Source: Bacillota bacterium
Lineage (GTDB): Bacteria > Bacillota > Dethiobacteria > SKNC01
Reading direction: 5' to 3'
DNA: 10,190 nucleotides
NCBI GenBank assembly: GCA_007121375.1
Contig: SKLX01000099.1
Location: 1 to 10,190, forward strand
Part shown: positions 1 to 6,257 of the stretch, one piece after another
How positions within the stretch are numbered: the stretch's first letter is position 1
Layout of the letters: each line of letters opens with the position of its first letter
Program-made: the position numbers and the translations under genes
The notes under the pieces: model-generated
Database searches by the model: none
What the model was told of the DNA's origin: nothing
The model's input: only the letters and a program-made list of their open reading frames with translations

Positions 1-33
1 AATGTCTTTATAAGGTGAAAGAAAGGTGAAATA

Positions 34-2133
34 ATGAGCTATTTAGCCCTTTATAGAAAGTGGAGACCCGGAGAGTTTGAAGAATTAATAGGCCAGCCCC
101 ATATCACCCGGACCCTGGAAAATGCTTTGAAGAGTGGACGTATTTCCCATGCCTATCTTTTTTGTGGTCCCCGGGGAACGGGTAAAACAAGTGCAGCTAA
201 AATCCTGGCCAAGGCTTTAAACTGTGAGAAAGGTCCTGCCCCCCGCCCCTGCAACCAGTGCCCTGTATGCCAGGGAATCAACAGGGGTACGGTGATGGAT
301 GTTTTGGAGATTGATGCAGCATCAAACCGGGGCATAGATGAGATAAGGGAATTAAGGTCCAAGGTGAGATACGGCTCTACGGAAGGCCGTTTTAAAATTT
401 ATATAATAGATGAAGTGCATATGTTAACTCAGGAAGCTTTCAATGCCCTTTTAAAAACCCTGGAGGAACCTCCCCAGGGAGTGGTATTTATTTTAGCCAC
501 TACTGAACCCCACAAACTTCCTTCCACCATTCTTTCTCGATGTCAGCGTTTTGATTTCCATCGGATAGGTCTTTCTGCCCTGGTAGAAGGCCTGTCCAGG
601 ATAGCCTTCCAGGAAGGAGTAGAGATTGAGGAGGAGGCCTTAAAGCTTATCGCCCGAAGCTCAGAAGGGGGAATGAGGGATGCCCTGGGGCTCCTGGAAC
701 AGGTTGTCTCCTTTAGTGATGGTCCTGTTAACCTGGAAGAAGCCAAAGAGGTTCTGGGCATGGAGGAGGAAGAGGTTTTTATCAGTCTTGGAGAGGCAGT
801 ACTAAATAATGACCTGGTTTCTGCCCTTAGAGGGATCCAGAAAGTGGTAGATCGGGGACGGGATATGTCCCAGTTTCTAAGGGATATAACTAATTACTTC
901 CGGGGTCTTATGCTTTTAAAGATCCAGGGGGAAGAAACCCTGGATATTCCCTGGGCTTCCCTGGGCTCGATGAAGGAGCAGGCCAGGTCCTTTTCCCAGG
1001 AAGGTCTTTTGGCAGTTAATGAAGTTTTAACGGAGGCGGTCTATCAGCTCCGGGGTAGTTCACAACCCCGGTTTGTTTTGGAAACGGCAGTTTTCCAGAT
1101 ATGCCATATGGATTACAGGCTTAATATAAAAGAACTACAAAAAAAGGTGGAGAAGCTGGAAAAGCAGCTTCTCCAAAGGGAAGGGGAGGGATACCATCCT
1201 CCCGGGGAAAATGGTGAAAAGGAGAAGGAAAAAGAAAAGGAAGAAGGGATTGGATATCAAGGCAGTCCCGGGTGGAAAGAGGAGGAATCCTTACGAGAAT
1301 TTCCAGAAGTATTGGAGGATTCTGGCATCTCCAAAACTAGCAAATCACCAGAACCATTAGAACCTGTTAAATACCCGGAACCAGACCCCCTGGAATTACC
1401 GGATTACCCGGAGGCCCCTGAACTCCAGGAAATAACAGAAAACACTAATACACGGGAGCCTTCAGAAACTAAGGGCAGTTGGCAGGCTCCAGGATCTAAA
1501 GCAGCAGAAGGCGGGAAAATTTCAGGAACAGAGGATCCTGTCAAGGAAGAAACCCTTTCCCTGGAAAAAATCCAAAGGGGATGGGGTAAAATTCTAAAGT
1601 CTCTTTCCCGGAGCAAAGTAGTAACCTGTTCCTGGCTGGAGAACAGTAATCCCCAGTCCCTGGAGGGCAAGTTCCTTACTATAGAAGTAAAAAACAGCGT
1701 AGCCCAGGGTATACTGGAAAAGGGGGAGCACCAGAATAATATTAAGGAAGCTATTAGGGTCCTTACTGGAGAAGAGGTTTCCTTAAAGTTTGTAGTGGAA
1801 GATAAAGATAAGGAGAAAAGAGAAAAAGACCTCCAGGAGGAGAGTTTTGAAGAGGGGGGAACACATTACCATCCCCCAGGAGAGACAGGTGTAGGGAGTA
1901 CTGGAGATTCTAATAATTTAAACAGTAGTAATAAGAATAAAAATATGTTGGACTTTAATGATAGGGAAGATAATAGAGATGGAGAAGGCCTTATAGAGGA
2001 GGCCCTGGAGATGTTTGAAGGAAAAATAATGGAAGAAGATGAATTTGAATCTAAGAAGGGAGGATTTTTTAATGAAGGGGAACATGGGAAAAATGATGAA
2101 ACAGGTGCAAAAAATGCAGGCGGACATGGCTAA
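34..2133 (+). CDS. dnaX: DNA polymerase III clamp-loader subunit tau (DnaX), with a probable gamma form by frameshift
   Basis: ATPase subunit of the cytoplasmic clamp loader, which opens the beta clamp and places it on primed DNA. The AAA+ core is intact: Walker A GPRGTGKT at residues 45-52, a zinc module with C64, C73, C76 and C79, Walker B with D126-E127, sensor 1 ATTEP followed by the SRC arginine finger (R169), and sensor 2 GGMRDAL (212-218). Domain III ends near residue 365. A proline- and glutamate-rich linker (about 383-505) leads to a tau C-terminal domain (about 508-590). After a second low-complexity stretch comes a helix, ALEMFEGKI, like the last helix of many DnaX proteins. At 699 residues it is much longer than B. 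subtilis DnaX (about 563); the excess is linker and tail. The start follows GAAAGGTGAA at 20-29. The 3' end overlaps ebfC by 62 nt. A slippery site with hairpin lies at 1140-1175. The 33 bases before the start are too short to show the upstream neighbour. Confidence 0.97.
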   Translation: MSYLALYRKWRPGEFEELIGQPHITRTLENALKSGRISHAYLFCGPRGTGKTSAAKILAKALNCEKGPAPRPCNQCPVCQGINRGTVMDVLEIDAASNRGIDEIRELRSKVRYGSTEGRFKIYIIDEVHMLTQEAFNALLKTLEEPPQGVVFILATTEPHKLPSTILSRCQRFDFHRIGLSALVEGLSRIAFQEGVEIEEEALKLIARSSEGGMRDALGLLEQVVSFSDGPVNLEEAKEVLGMEEEEVFISLGEAVLNNDLVSALRGIQKVVDRGRDMSQFLRDITNYFRGLMLLKIQGEETLDIPWASLGSMKEQARSFSQEGLLAVNEVLTEAVYQLRGSSQPRFVLETAVFQICHMDYRLNIKELQKKVEKLEKQLLQREGEGYHPPGENGEKEKEKEKEEGIGYQGSPGWKEEESLREFPEVLEDSGISKTSKSPEPLEPVKYPEPDPLELPDYPEAPELQEITENTNTREPSETKGSWQAPGSKAAEGGKISGTEDPVKEETLSLEKIQRGWGKILKSLSRSKVVTCSWLENSNPQSLEGKFLTIEVKNSVAQGILEKGEHQNNIKEAIRVLTGEEVSLKFVVEDKDKEKREKDLQEESFEEGGTHYHPPGETGVGSTGDSNNLNSSNKNKNMLDFNDREDNRDGEGLIEEALEMFEGKIMEEDEFESKKGGFFNEGEHGKNDETGAKNAGGHG
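1140..1175 (+). promoter_or_regulatory. Putative programmed -1 frameshift site in dnaX (slippery heptamer plus hairpin)
   Basis: Seen: the heptamer A AAA AAG is in the correct phase (codons CAA AAA AAG, residues Q369-K371) at 1140-1146. It is followed by a perfect 10-bp stem, 1149-1158 with 1165-1174 (left arm GGAGAAGCTG, loop GAAAAG), extendable by a T-A pair at 1148/1175. A -1 slip gives 23 new, basic codons and a TGA at 1215-1217, hence a 394-residue protein holding only domains I-III. Known: E. coli dnaX uses this heptamer with a downstream stem-loop to make gamma, and Thermus makes it by transcriptional slippage on an A run. The 1-2 nt spacer is shorter than in E. coli and no upstream Shine-Dalgarno stimulator is visible, so use of the site is inferred. 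Confidence 0.65.
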
Positions 2134-2389
2134 AATGCAGGAGGAATTAGCAGATAGAACTATGGAGACTTCCGCTGGTGGCGGCGCAGTAAAGGTGGTA
2201 GCTAACGGGAAAAAGGAAATTAAAGAAGTAATAATAGATCCCCAGGCGGTGGACCCGGAAGATGTGGAAATGCTTCAGGATTTAATTATTAGCGCAGTTA
2301 ATGAGGTTTTAAAAAAGGTAGATGACATGGTGGCAGAAGAAATGCAAAAAATTTCTGGAGGCATGAACCTGCCTCCCGGCTTATTCTAA
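2072..2389 (+). CDS. ebfC: YbaB/EbfC family nucleoid-associated DNA-binding protein
   Basis: Small dimeric DNA-binding protein (yaaK in Bacillus, ybaB in E. coli) found with dnaX and recR across bacteria; its exact role in recombination and repair is not settled. The 105-residue product has the family layout: an N-terminal helix with the GKMMKQVQKMQ pattern, a central sheet (GGGAVKVVANGKKEIKEVII), a C-terminal helix, and a GMNLPPGLF tail. I chose ATG 2072 because AAGGGAGGA at 2056-2064 lies 7-8 nt upstream and the protein then begins MKGNMGKMMK, as family members do. An in-frame ATG at 2039 would add 11 residues unlike the family and has no ribosome binding site. Both the ribosome binding site and the first 62 nt lie inside dnaX in another frame, so the two genes are probably translationally coupled. 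recR starts 17 nt after the stop. Confidence 0.95.
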   Translation: MKGNMGKMMKQVQKMQADMAKMQEELADRTMETSAGGGAVKVVANGKKEIKEVIIDPQAVDPEDVEMLQDLIISAVNEVLKKVDDMVAEEMQKISGGMNLPPGLF

Positions 2390-2406
2390 TTACTGGAGAG
2401 ATGCCT

Positions 2407-3003
2407 GTGGTTTATTCAAAAGCTATGGCCAGACTGGTTGAAGCTTTCAACAAACTGCCCGGGATTGGACCTAAAACTGCTCAACGTCTGGCATATTTTA
2501 TTTTAAAGCTACCCCGGGAAGAGGTAGAGGTCATTTCCCAGGCCTTAATAGAAGCCAGAGATAAAATAACCCTGTGTTCCTGTTGCGGCAATTTTACCGA
2601 GGAACAGCCCTGTCATGTATGCCGGGATAATAGAAGGGACCCGGGGGTTATATGTGTGGTGCAGGAACCCCGGGACCTTTTAGCTATGGAAAAAACAGGA
2701 GAATATCAGGGGAATTATCATGTGCTCCAGGGAGCTATTTCTCCCATTGATGGTGTAGGACCTGATAACATAAGGATAAAGGAACTGCTGGAGAGAGTTC
2801 AACAGGGAAATGTCAAGGAAATCATACTGGCTACCAATCCCAATGTGGAGGGGGAGGCAACGGCCATGTATATTTCCCGTTTGATGAAACCCCTGGGAGT
2901 GAGGATAACCCGCATTGCCCACGGTCTGCCCGTAGGAGGAGACCTGGAATATGCTGATGAAGTTACCCTGACCAGAGCCCTGGAAGGGAGAAGAGAGATT
3001 TAA
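2407..3003 (+). CDS. recR: Recombination mediator protein RecR
   Basis: RecR acts with RecO (and RecF) to load RecA onto SSB-coated single-stranded DNA at gaps. With the start chosen here the protein has 198 residues, the same as B. subtilis RecR as I recall it. Visible in order: helix-hairpin-helix LPGIGPKTAQRLA (17-29), a four-cysteine zinc finger (C57, C60, C69, C72), and a Toprim domain with VVQEPRDLLAMEKTGEY and TNPNVEGEAT. The ATG at 2401 is only 3 nt from GGAG at 2394-2397, too close for normal initiation. GTG 2407 has a 9-nt spacing and aligns residue for residue with the B. subtilis N-terminus, so I prefer GTG. The ATG start (200 residues) remains possible. It is the last gene of the dnaX-ebfC-recR unit, with a terminator directly after the stop codon. 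Confidence 0.95.
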   Translation: MVYSKAMARLVEAFNKLPGIGPKTAQRLAYFILKLPREEVEVISQALIEARDKITLCSCCGNFTEEQPCHVCRDNRRDPGVICVVQEPRDLLAMEKTGEYQGNYHVLQGAISPIDGVGPDNIRIKELLERVQQGNVKEIILATNPNVEGEATAMYISRLMKPLGVRITRIAHGLPVGGDLEYADEVTLTRALEGRREI

Positions 3004-3031
3004 AAAACTGGTGATAACCACCAGTTTTTTT
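3002..3031 (+). terminator. Intrinsic terminator after recR
   Basis: The stem ACTGGTG (3007-3013) pairs with CACCAGT (3019-3025) around a 5-nt loop. The flanking A run (3002-3006) and T run (3026-3031) extend the stem and supply the U tract. The A run on the left means it could also end transcription coming from the opposite strand, though no gene is seen there. It closes the dnaX-ebfC-recR unit. Confidence 0.9.
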
Positions 3032-3104
3032 ATTTCGATGTAAAAGATAATATTTTAACCTCCCAGGCATATATTATAAAAAAGGTTAGGGAGGCAAGAA
3101 AGTT

Positions 3105-3377
3105 GTGAGTAAAATACAAAAGGTTATAACAGGTTTTACCAGCTTTTCCTCAAAAATAATTCTTTTTGATAAAAATAGTGCCCCTACAAAAGAGGAGGAG
3201 TTGCGGGAAATTATTGAACAAGCTCGACTGGAATGGAAGAGGGCAGAGGATTTTTTTAACTGGGTGGAGGACCCCGAGCTGGTAGACCATGCTGTATATG
3301 CCCTGGAAGCTGCCGAAAAAAAATATATCTATCTTCTTAAAAAAGCCCGGAAAAGGAGATGGGAAGAAAATTTATAA
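3105..3377 (+). CDS. yaaL: YaaL-like protein of unknown function (DUF2508)
   Basis: A 90-residue protein recognised as the YaaL/DUF2508 family by its core: a helix with EQARLEWKRAEDFFNWV, then the signature DPELVDHAVYALEAAEKKYIYLLKKAR. It is mostly helical and charged, with a basic end (KKARKRRWEENL) and no membrane segment or signal peptide. Its function is unknown; in Bacillus and clostridia it sits between recR and bofA, exactly as here. The start is GTG 3105 behind AGGGAGG at 3088-3094. The first 25 or so residues are variable and uncharged. Only a weak promoter candidate is visible upstream (TTTAAC at 3054-3059, 15-nt spacer, TATAAA at 3075-3080), which would leave almost no leader. The stop codon lies 36 nt before the chosen bofA start, so the two genes are probably cotranscribed. 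Confidence 0.9.
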   Translation: MSKIQKVITGFTSFSSKIILFDKNSAPTKEEELREIIEQARLEWKRAEDFFNWVEDPELVDHAVYALEAAEKKYIYLLKKARKRRWEENL

Positions 3378-3413
3378 TTGAAAATAAATTCTTATGGGAG
3401 GAGGGATCTTATA

Positions 3414-3686
3414 TTGGAAGGATTAGATTATAATACTATAATTGCCTTTGCTTTTGCTGCCCTGCTGATTTATATAATTGGCAGACTGCTGGTGGTTCCT
3501 GTAAAAATGATGGTCAAGCTTTTAGGTAATGTCCTGGTAGGAGGATTATTATTGTTAATTTTTAATTTTTTAGGCTCCCCCCTGGGGATAAACCTGGGAG
3601 TAAATATTATAACAGCCTTGACAGTAGGGGTGCTGGGTATACCCGGGCTGGTCATGCTGGTTTTTATTCAAAGAATCCTGGGATAA
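3414..3686 (+). CDS. bofA: Pro-sigma-K processing inhibitor BofA
   Basis: Sporulation membrane protein. In B. subtilis BofA, with SpoIVFA, holds the SpoIVFB protease inactive in the forespore outer membrane until a forespore signal allows pro-sigma-K cleavage. The product is 90 residues (B. subtilis BofA: 87). It has hydrophobic segments at about 8-25, 36-53 and 60-88, and the conserved C-terminal half with SPLGINLGVNIITA and the GVLGIPG motif. I start at TTG 3414 because GGAGGG at 3400-3405 is 8 nt upstream and the length then fits the family. A TTG at 3378, directly after the yaaL stop, is in frame and would add 12 polar residues without a ribosome binding site. The gene implies that the organism, or its recent ancestor, forms endospores. 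A hairpin terminator begins at its stop codon. Confidence 0.92.
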   Translation: MEGLDYNTIIAFAFAALLIYIIGRLLVVPVKMMVKLLGNVLVGGLLLLIFNFLGSPLGINLGVNIITALTVGVLGIPGLVMLVFIQRILG

Positions 3687-3715
3687 GCTTTGTGAAAACA
3701 AAGCTTATTTTATTT
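3683..3715 (+). terminator. Intrinsic terminator overlapping the bofA stop codon
   Basis: The stem ATAAGCTTTGT (3683-3693) pairs with ACAAAGCTTAT (3698-3708) around a GAAA tetraloop, giving 11 bp. It is followed by a T-rich tract (TTTATTT). The bofA TAA (3684-3686) lies within the left arm, so bofA and the terminator share bases. It separates the sporulation gene from the chemoreceptor unit. Confidence 0.88.
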
Positions 3716-3781
3716 GGTAGGCTATTTTAGTTAACTTATTAAAGAAACCTAAAAAAAAACTTAAAAAAATTGTTCAAAAAC

Positions 3782-3808
3782 TAAAGACAATACATTTAGG
3801 GACGATAG
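3782..3808 (+). promoter_or_regulatory. Sigma-28/SigD-type (flagellar) promoter for the chemoreceptor
   Basis: TAAA at 3782-3785, a 15-nt spacer, then GACGATAG at 3801-3808. The sigma-28/SigD consensus is TAAA-N15-GCCGATAA, so the -35 element and spacing are exact and six of eight -10 bases match. The start of transcription would be near 3815, giving a leader of about 60 nt before the ATG at 3877. No comparable sigma-A promoter is evident in this gap. This fits a chemotaxis gene regulated with the flagellar late class. Confidence 0.75.
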
Positions 3809-3876
3809 TAATTCTACAAGGATAAAAAGGAAATAAATAAAAATTTTTAATCATGAAATTGAAAGGAGAGGCAAGA

Positions 3877-5859
3877 ATGAAAAGGTTATTTAACTTTAAC
3901 TTGGGGCTGGGAGCAAAGCTGGTTGCGGGGTTTTTAGTAATTGCCCTGGCACCCATGGCTTTGGCTGCTTTTACTGCTCTTCAAGGGATAAATGAGGGGA
4001 TTGAAGAACAGGCCCAATCGGCTATCAACAGTGATCTAAACTCAGCTAACGAAATTTTCCAACAGCGAATAAAGGAAATTTCTTTGCTGGCTAATGTTTT
4101 AAGCCATGATGAAAACCTGGCTAACCTGGTCAAGGAGGGGAATGTAGATGGTATTTCCCGCCTTTTGTCCAACCATTACGAAAATCAAGATCTTTGCATG
4201 TTAACGGTGGCTGATTCCCAGGGGGAAGTAATTTACAGGGCTGGAAGCCAGGTTACGGGAGATAATATTGCCGAACATCCCTGGTTCAGGGAGATAGTAG
4301 CTGGAAACTCTTTAGAGGGTCCCCTGGTTTTGGAGGAGGATTACCTGGAAAGGGAGGACCTGGCAGAGCAGGCCTTCTTAAACATTATAGAAACGGAGGG
4401 AGCCCGCCCTTCTTCCCAGACAGAGGAAAGGAGAGGAATGGTTCTTGTCTCGGCAGTACCCCTTTATGACCAGGAAGGTGAGATTAGTGGTTCCATAATA
4501 GCAGGAGACCTGATAAACAATAATTTTCAGCTGGTAGACCAGGTGGGGGAACTTCTGGATGTAACCTCTACCATATTTTTAGAGGATCTGAGGATTTCTA
4601 CAAATGTAAGAAACCTGGAGGGAGAACGGGCAACGGGAACCAGGGTTTCTGAAGTAGTGGCCCAGGAGGTTTTAGATAGAGGGGAAAGGTACCTGGGAAA
4701 AGCTTTTGTCGTTACCGAGGATTATATTACCGCCTATGACCCCATAAGAGACCCTCGAGGGGAAATAATAGGTATTAACTATGTGGGAATAAGGGAAGCC
4801 CCCTTTGTGGCCATGAAAAGTGATAACTTAAACAGATTTATTGTTATTGCCCTCCTTAGTTTGGGACTGGCTGTAGGATTTTCCGCCTTTATTACCAGGG
4901 GTATTACCAGGCCTGTGGGAAGCTTGATGGAGCAGATGAAAAAGGCGGAAGAAGGTGATCTCAGTGTAAAGGCGCAAAGCACGTCTAAAGATGAACTGGG
5001 ACAGCTGGCCAATAGTTTTAATAATATGCTTCAGGGGCAGAGGGAAATGATAAGAAAGGTACTGGGAACTACTAAAAGTGTTTCCCAATCCTCCCAGAAT
5101 CTATCAGCAGCTATAGAAGAAAGCAATGCCACCATGCAGGAAATTTCTTCTGCCATAGATGGGGAAGTGGCAATGAAAGCCCAGGATATTTCCAGCATTT
5201 CTAATAAAGCATCAGAAAGTGGGGCACAAACGGAGGAAATTGCTTTACAGGGGGCAGAAGCAGTAGAAGAATCAGTTAAAGCCATGAATGAGATAAATGA
5301 AGCAGCTCGGGAAGTTGGGTCCGTTATTGGGGAACTGGATGAAGCATCAGAACAGATAGGAGTAATTGTAAAAACTATAACAGGAATTGCTGAACAAACC
5401 AACCTGCTGGCCTTAAATGCAGCCATCGAAGCAGCCCGGGCTGGTGAACAGGGAAGAGGATTTGCCGTGGTAGCCGAAGAAGTCAGGAAACTGGCTGAAG
5501 GCAGCAGCGCCGCCGCAGGTGAAATAGGTGACTTAATCTCTAATATCCAGGGTAAGACAGGGAATGCTGTAGAAAAAATGGAAAAGGCCAGCGAAATTGT
5601 AGAAAAGGGAACCCAGTTAGGTGAAACAACCCGGGAACATCTTCAGCAAATTAAGGAGGCAGTCAATGAAGTGGGAAGCTACATCAAGGAAATTGCTACA
5701 GACGTTGAAGATCAAACCTCTTCTACGGAGGAGATTGCTGCCAGCACTCAGCAGCAGACAGGCGTTTTAGAAGATATAAGCCGCACCACTAATGAACTGG
5801 CTTCCATGGCGGAGGAACTGGCTCAATTGATAGAAAAATTTAAAATAAATGATAACTAA
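3877..5859 (+). CDS. Methyl-accepting chemotaxis protein with Cache sensor domain
   Basis: Transmembrane chemoreceptor signalling through CheA/CheW to the flagellar motor. Domains over 660 residues: first membrane helix at about 9-33; extracellular sensor at about 36-315; second membrane helix at about 319-339; HAMP at about 340-392; cytoplasmic coiled coil to the end. The sensor's second half (LEDLRISTNV, the GTRVS region, AFVVTEDYITAYDPIRD) resembles the Cache3/Cache2-fusion type; the ligand cannot be told from sequence. The hairpin tip QTNLLALNAAIEAARAGEQGRGFAVVAEEV is canonical, with the turn near E524. The arms either side of it are about equal (about 136-138 residues), so this is a shortened but symmetrical receptor class. 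Start ATG 3877 follows AAAGGAGAGG (3862-3871); an in-frame ATG at 3853 precedes that site and is not used. No CheW-binding pentapeptide tail is seen. It has its own SigD-like promoter and terminator. Confidence 0.95.
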   Translation: MKRLFNFNLGLGAKLVAGFLVIALAPMALAAFTALQGINEGIEEQAQSAINSDLNSANEIFQQRIKEISLLANVLSHDENLANLVKEGNVDGISRLLSNHYENQDLCMLTVADSQGEVIYRAGSQVTGDNIAEHPWFREIVAGNSLEGPLVLEEDYLEREDLAEQAFLNIIETEGARPSSQTEERRGMVLVSAVPLYDQEGEISGSIIAGDLINNNFQLVDQVGELLDVTSTIFLEDLRISTNVRNLEGERATGTRVSEVVAQEVLDRGERYLGKAFVVTEDYITAYDPIRDPRGEIIGINYVGIREAPFVAMKSDNLNRFIVIALLSLGLAVGFSAFITRGITRPVGSLMEQMKKAEEGDLSVKAQSTSKDELGQLANSFNNMLQGQREMIRKVLGTTKSVSQSSQNLSAAIEESNATMQEISSAIDGEVAMKAQDISSISNKASESGAQTEEIALQGAEAVEESVKAMNEINEAAREVGSVIGELDEASEQIGVIVKTITGIAEQTNLLALNAAIEAARAGEQGRGFAVVAEEVRKLAEGSSAAAGEIGDLISNIQGKTGNAVEKMEKASEIVEKGTQLGETTREHLQQIKEAVNEVGSYIKEIATDVEDQTSSTEEIAASTQQQTGVLEDISRTTNELASMAEELAQLIEKFKINDN

Positions 5860-5900
5860 GAATAAAATAATTAATAATTAAATTAACCTGGAAACTTATT

Positions 5901-5927
5901 AAGCGGGCTGGAGCCTGCTTTTTGTTT
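5901..5927 (+). terminator. Intrinsic terminator after the chemoreceptor gene
   Basis: AAGCGGGC (5901-5908) pairs with GCCTGCTT (5913-5920), with one G-U pair and a TGGA loop, then runs into a T-rich tract (TTTGTTTG). It lies about 40 nt after the chemoreceptor stop and ends that single-gene unit. Confidence 0.82.
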
Positions 5928-6116
5928 GTAAAAATTTTGCCTTTGATATTTGTCATAATATCTACATTAAAAGTAAAATAGAGATATATTCCCGGAAGAT
6001 GTGAAAAAAAACACTAATTTGCTAATTGTCCCTTATTAGCTCTAATATGCGAAAAAATGGGGATTATTGCGGCAAAAGCCCTGGCAACAAGTTAGCTGAA
6101 TTAGAAATGAGCTTTC
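5928..6116. other. Gene-free stretch upstream of the ATPase promoter
   Basis: AT-rich DNA with no credible open reading frame. Two things can be pointed at. The first is a weak sigma-A-like pair, TTGTCA (5950-5955) and TAAAAT (5974-5979), with an 18-nt spacer. The second is a small inverted repeat, GCTAAT (6021-6026) with ATTAGC (6035-6040) around 8 nt. I recognise no riboswitch, tRNA or small RNA family here. Confidence 0.4.
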
Positions 6117-6145
6117 TTGACGGTGCTACAAATATCTGTTATAAT
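6117..6145 (+). promoter_or_regulatory. Strong sigma-A promoter for the ATPase gene
   Basis: TTGACG (6117-6122), a 17-nt spacer and a perfect TATAAT (6140-6145) preceded by TG at 6137-6138, which makes it an extended -10. Transcription should begin near 6152, leaving a leader of about 106 nt before the TTG at 6258. It may also feed the oxidoreductase genes, since no good promoter is visible directly before them. Confidence 0.85.
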
Positions 6146-6257
6146 CAATCTCAAGTTTTTTTAGTAAAATGCTGTTAAGATTGTTAATCAACTCTATAAC
6201 AGGCAATCCTGGCTATTCAATATACTTCCTTTGTAACAGGGACTGGGGGGAACTCAA

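Noticed and set aside
1..33. Possible SRP RNA or promoter just before dnaX
   Set aside because: Only 33 bases are available. They contain the ribosome binding site but no recognisable RNA or promoter element.
2039..2071. Upstream ATG of ebfC at 2039
   Set aside because: No ribosome binding site before it, and the extra 11 residues do not resemble the family start. ATG 2072 has AAGGGAGGA at proper spacing.
2311..2317. A second in-phase A AAA AAG heptamer in ebfC
   Set aside because: No hairpin follows, and a -1 shift here would truncate a short conserved protein. The heptamer alone is expected by chance in AT-rich Leu-Lys-Lys codons.
3853..3876. Upstream ATG of the chemoreceptor at 3853
   Set aside because: It precedes the obvious ribosome binding site at 3862-3871, and the extra residues would put charged groups before the first membrane helix without support.
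5098..5240. Apparent internal deletion in the chemoreceptor coiled coil (about 20 residues fewer than B. subtilis McpB in the N-terminal arm)
   Set aside because: The C-terminal arm is shorter to a similar degree, so the hairpin is symmetrical. That indicates a shorter receptor class, not damage.
4779..5426. Several long minus-strand open frames inside the chemoreceptor gene and similar ones inside dnaX and the alpha subunit
   Set aside because: They lie wholly within well-supported genes, lack ribosome binding sites and encode no recognisable protein. They are reverse-strand shadows of codon bias.
6050..6100. Segment GCGGCAAAAGCCCTGG as a possible cyclic-di-GMP riboswitch core
   Set aside because: The conserved GEMM features (ACGCAAAGCC-type core with its paired upstream stem and tetraloop receptor) are not present in order. 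The resemblance is limited to a few bases.
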